From Ruthenibacterium lactatiformans (GTDB lineage Bacteria; Bacillota; Clostridia; Oscillospirales; Ruminococcaceae), in contig NZ_JXXK01000016.1 of the NCBI RefSeq assembly GCF_000949455.1, positions 21,569 through 85,568 on the forward strand: a stretch of 64,000 bases of DNA, in the 5' to 3' direction. A program made the position numbers and the translations under genes. Shown here piece after piece: positions 61,567 to 64,000 of the stretch; the first letter of the stretch is position 1; every line of letters starts with the position of its first letter. Below the pieces are notes generated by a model that saw only the letters and a program-made list of their open reading frames with translations, made no database searches and had not been told where the DNA came from.

Positions 61567-61591
61567 TTGTACACCGATGTTTGGCACGTGC
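61567..61591. other. ICE right attachment site
   Basis: Element end TTGTACACCG-ATGT, central TT (61581-61582), then sbcC GGCACGTGC. The arm TTGTACACCG is the exact complement of CGGTGTACAA at the left end, so the circular form has a 10-bp inverted repeat centred on TT. Confidence 0.85.
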
Positions 61592-63916
61592 TATGATGCG
61601 GTCAAAATATGTCATCTGAATATAGGTTTCCAGCATTACCTTTTCTTTCCCAGAAATATTACCGTTTGCGGTATTCGATAATGCTTTCAGCCATGTATAG
61701 CGTTTTTCAAGCGTATCAAGATCACTGACCTTTACTTGAATATTAGCAAGCACCTTTGTATTGGACTCTATGCGAGCATGAAGCACTTTGGCAGCATCGT
61801 CATCCGAAGTTCTCTTTTTGGATAGTTCAACTTTCTTCTTTGTTTCTGCTTCTTTGTCAAGAACACAATCGGAAGAGAGCTGCTTGGAGAGTTCTGTGAT
61901 TGAAGCATTATAACCGGCGATTTTTTTATCCGAGTCGGACAGCGCACTCTGAGCATTGTCGTATGCTTTCTTCATTTCGCTAACGGTTTTTCCCAAAGCA
62001 TCCGATTTGCTCTGGGCCTCTGCTATACTATCAAAGCGCAGGGATTCCTTATCCGCATCGCGCTGCTTCTTCTTTTCGCTCAACAACGCTTTATCAGCTT
62101 CTAGCGCAATATTTCGATTCGAAATATCTTTATCTCTTTCTTTTAGTGCCTTTTCCGTCTTCGGTAATGATTCTGTAAGTTCAGATCGGCGAGATACTTT
62201 CTTTTCCTCTTCGGAAAGTGCTGTGTCAAGCACAGTGATTTCTGCTGAAACGACTTTCTGCTCCTCCGGAAGCTTGTTTTCAGCTTCCTCGAAAGCGACG
62301 CTCTGCCATAATTCCTTAACCAGCTTTTCCGTTTCGACTTTTTTTGCATCGAGTATGCCTTTGGCTTCCTTGCATTTCCCGCTTAAGTCTTCGGCTACTT
62401 TTCGTGCCTTATCAGCATTCTCTTTTGCTCTTTTTAACTGTGCTTCCGTGGGGGCCTTGGCCGATTTATGCGCTATGCAAGGGTGTTCCAAAGATCCGCA
62501 AACAGGGCAAGGCTTGCCACTTTCCAAAGTTTCAGCGATGATTCCAGCCTGCTCATCCAAAAATGCGCGGTTTTTTGCTTCATAATCGGCAGTTGCTTCC
62601 TCGGATGACTCCGAGGCTTTTTTGTAATCGCTTTGGAGAGTATCCAAATTGTCACCAAGTTCGTGAAAGGCCTTAAATAATGCTGAAAGGTTTTGCAACT
62701 TTGCTTGTTTTTCTTGTGTCTTCTCTTTTTGACGAGAAAGCTTTTCCTTTCCTTCCCCTGCATCTGAAAGGGACTCGAACTCTTTTTTAAGGATTTTAAA
62801 CTCTGCTTCATCAATGGCATACTGCTCCCGGTCTTTTTTCAGTTGCCTCTCGTTTTTGGAAATAGTATCCTCGTCATATTTGATTTGTTTTTCTAGGGCA
62901 TCCAGCGCTTCATAACGAGAAAACTCAGCCTCAATCTTGGCCTTTTCTTCAGCAAGCTGTTCTCTTTCCGATACTTTCCCCTTTTCAATATCAAAAGCAG
63001 CCTTCAGCGCAAGATTGGTCTCATTTTCGCCGATTAAATTCTTCTGTGCTTGGTCTAATGCTTTTTGAGTTTGTTCTTTTGCTTCAATCTTACCCAAATT
63101 TGCATTGACGATTTCGAGGGCTTTGTCTGCATCCGAGATTGACTTTTGAATAGCCGTTTTTTTGTCATTATCTTGTGTCAGGAGACGATCAATCAGATCC
63201 ATAACATCCTTTGCAGGAAGAAGCCCGTTCTTTGCTTTTTCAACTTCAATACTCAGGACATCATTTTCATCACAGGTAATTCCATCAATATATTGCTTGA
63301 TACTGTTACGAGCGGCATCGCATTTGTCGTTTAGTTGACCGGACTCCTTCTTCAAACGATCCTGCAAGTCCTGATACAACTGCGTTTTGAATATTTGACG
63401 GAATATTTTCTTTCGCTCCTCTGTGGGGGCAAGCAGCAATTTGAGAAAATCCCCCTGTGCAATCATGGCGATCTGCAAAAACTGGCTACGGTTAATGCCC
63501 ATGATGTCTCGTATTGCATTATCCACGTCGCGCTGCTTTGTGACAACGCGCCCATCCGGATATTTTAGCTGCACTTCCGCTTTTTGCGTCGTAAATCCTT
63601 CGCCGCGGGATTTGGGACGTTCATACTCTGGATTTCGTTTTACGGTGTATGTTTTTCCGGCGTAGGAGAAGACAAGTTCAACCTCTGTCGGAGTAGTTGC
63701 CTCGGCATATTTTGAGCGGAACATGGATGGCTCGCGGTTGTCTCCACTGGCCTCTCCGTACAATGCATAAGTAATCGCATCAAAAATCGTGGTCTTTCCG
63801 GCACCCGTATCACCAGTAATAAGGTAAAGCCCATTTTCTCCGAGCTTGTCCAAATCAAGAACCGTTTTTCCTGCATAGGGGCCAAACGCAGATACTGTAA
63901 GTTTGATAGGCCTCAT
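61583..63916 (-). pseudogene. sbcC: sbcC, N-terminal fragment (split by ICE insertion)
   Basis: 778 codons of the SbcC ATPase of the SbcCD nuclease, which processes hairpins and DNA ends. Walker A GDTGAGKTTIFDA lies at residues 34-46. Two long coiled-coil arms flank the zinc hook CPVCGSLEHP near residue 470, and LETYIQMTYFDRIIARA is at the break. Translation would continue 12 residues into the ICE and stop at 61544. It lacks the signature and Walker B halves, so it is inactive until excision. The start overlaps the sbcD stop as ATGA. Confidence 0.92.
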
Positions 63917-64000
63917 TGTTCACCCTCCCATGTCTTTTCTATTAGCGACTTCATGTACTCAAATTGCTCAGGATTCATAGGTTGATTATTTTGCAGTTCT
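63913..64000 (-). CDS. sbcD: SbcD nuclease subunit, last 28 codons (rest outside window)
   Basis: The minus-strand frame ends ELQNNQPMNPEQFEYMKSLIEKTW, then EGEQ and TGA, overlapping the sbcC start by 3 bp. It is too short for domains. Its position in front of sbcC and the ending are typical of SbcD, the Mre11-like nuclease partner. Confidence 0.7.
   Translation of the reverse strand, partial: ELQNNQPMNPEQFEYMKSLIEKTWEGEQ

Larger units (their letters stand above)
33960..61582 (+). mobile_element. 27.6-kb integrative conjugative element (Tn1549/CTn5-like) inserted in sbcC
   Basis: Both boundaries are defined by the break in sbcC and by matching attachment sites. The content in order is partition, DNA modification, antirestriction, type IV secretion (VirD4, VirB6-like, PrgI, VirB4, NlpC/P60), MobC, relaxase, regulators, two-component/ABC cargo, sigma-like factor and large serine recombinase. 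This gene order is that of Tn1549/CTn-type elements of Clostridia. I see no antibiotic-resistance gene. A family of 19 hairpin repeats is confined to it. Apart from a probable frameshift in virD4 the transfer genes look intact. Confidence 0.9.
25862..64000 (-). mobile_element. Skin-like element interrupting sigK (right end outside window)
   Basis: Begins at the AATGA core inside sigK and starts with a serine recombinase gene. No sigK 5' half, and hence no right boundary, is present up to 64,000, so the element would be at least 38 kb. About 27.6 kb of that is a nested conjugative element. Visible cargo: Fic protein, HipA-like module, PHP-SMC-like ATPase and sbcDC. The extent is inferred from the absence of the other sigK half. 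If the 5' half has been lost, the true boundary could be anywhere to the right. Confidence 0.6.

Noticed and set aside
61544..61582. The last 12 codons of the sbcC N-terminal frame as true protein sequence
   Set aside because: They are ICE end sequence read by chance after the junction; SbcC homology stops at the attachment core.
26000..64000. The N-terminal half of sigK within the window
   Set aside because: No minus-strand frame in this range shows sigma region 2 sequence, so the right end of the element is taken to lie beyond the window.
1..64000. tRNA or rRNA genes
   Set aside because: No cloverleaf with the GTTCRANNC arm or rRNA-like conserved stretch was seen on reading; a tRNA scan would settle this.

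Overview
The window looks like a moderately GC-rich, anaerobic, endospore-forming member of the Clostridia (Firmicutes). The signs are a sporulation sigma factor K gene, a Rex redox repressor, an oxidative citrate branch made of aconitase and isocitrate dehydrogenase, and strong GGAGG-type ribosome binding sites throughout. I cannot name the genus. I saw no rRNA, tRNA or CRISPR array.

Positions 1-25,500 are ordinary chromosome. In order they hold: the end of aconitase, icd, rex and tdk (+); an AT-rich orphan gene and a TetR-controlled MFS exporter (-); a copper operon copA-csoR-DUF3810 (-) in which CopA carries an in-frame C-terminal CopZ-like domain with its own internal ribosome binding site; a membrane protein, transaldolase and a FucO-type alcohol dehydrogenase (-); a GPH-family transporter (+); an arginine/citrulline block (polar amino acid ABC transporter, argG and a DDAH-like hydrolase on -, an Alr-like racemase and argH on +, diverging from one 260-bp promoter region); and a uracil-type permease whose leader carries an intrinsic terminator.

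From about 25,490 the chromosome is interrupted twice. First, only the 3' part of sigK is present (25,492-25,866). It is joined at an AATGA core to a serine recombinase gene, which is the layout of a skin-type element that must be excised to rebuild sigK. The 5' half of sigK is not in the window, so the element, if intact, runs past 64,000. Inside it lie a Fic protein, a HipA-like kinase with an HTH partner under a double operator, a PHP plus SMC-like ATPase, and sbcDC. Second, sbcC is itself split: its N-terminal part is at 61,583-63,916 and its C-terminal part at 33,530-33,961. The 27.6 kb between them is an integrative conjugative element (ICE) of the Tn1549/CTn5 general type, with a large serine recombinase at its right end. 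Its attachment sites can be read directly: the shared central dinucleotide is TT, and joining the two element ends makes a 10-bp inverted repeat.

The ICE reads left to right. It holds a ParB-like protein; a 240-bp region of nested palindromes; a DUF4406-like protein; a cytosine methyltransferase with a second gene nested in another frame; ArdA; coupling, channel and ATPase genes (VirD4, Maff2, VirB6-like, PrgI, VirB4, NlpC/P60); small accessory genes; MobC; a second promoter driving the relaxase; a regulatory switch region (XRE/HTH); a two-component plus ABC-transporter cargo; a sigma-like factor; a structured non-coding stretch; and the recombinase. Nineteen copies of a 23-bp hairpin repeat with 10-bp arms and a free 3-nt loop are scattered through the ICE, mostly directly after stop codons. 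I saw none outside it. This repeat family, the nested ORF in the methyltransferase, the double interruption of sigK and sbcC, and apparent ATC start codons are the most unusual observations.
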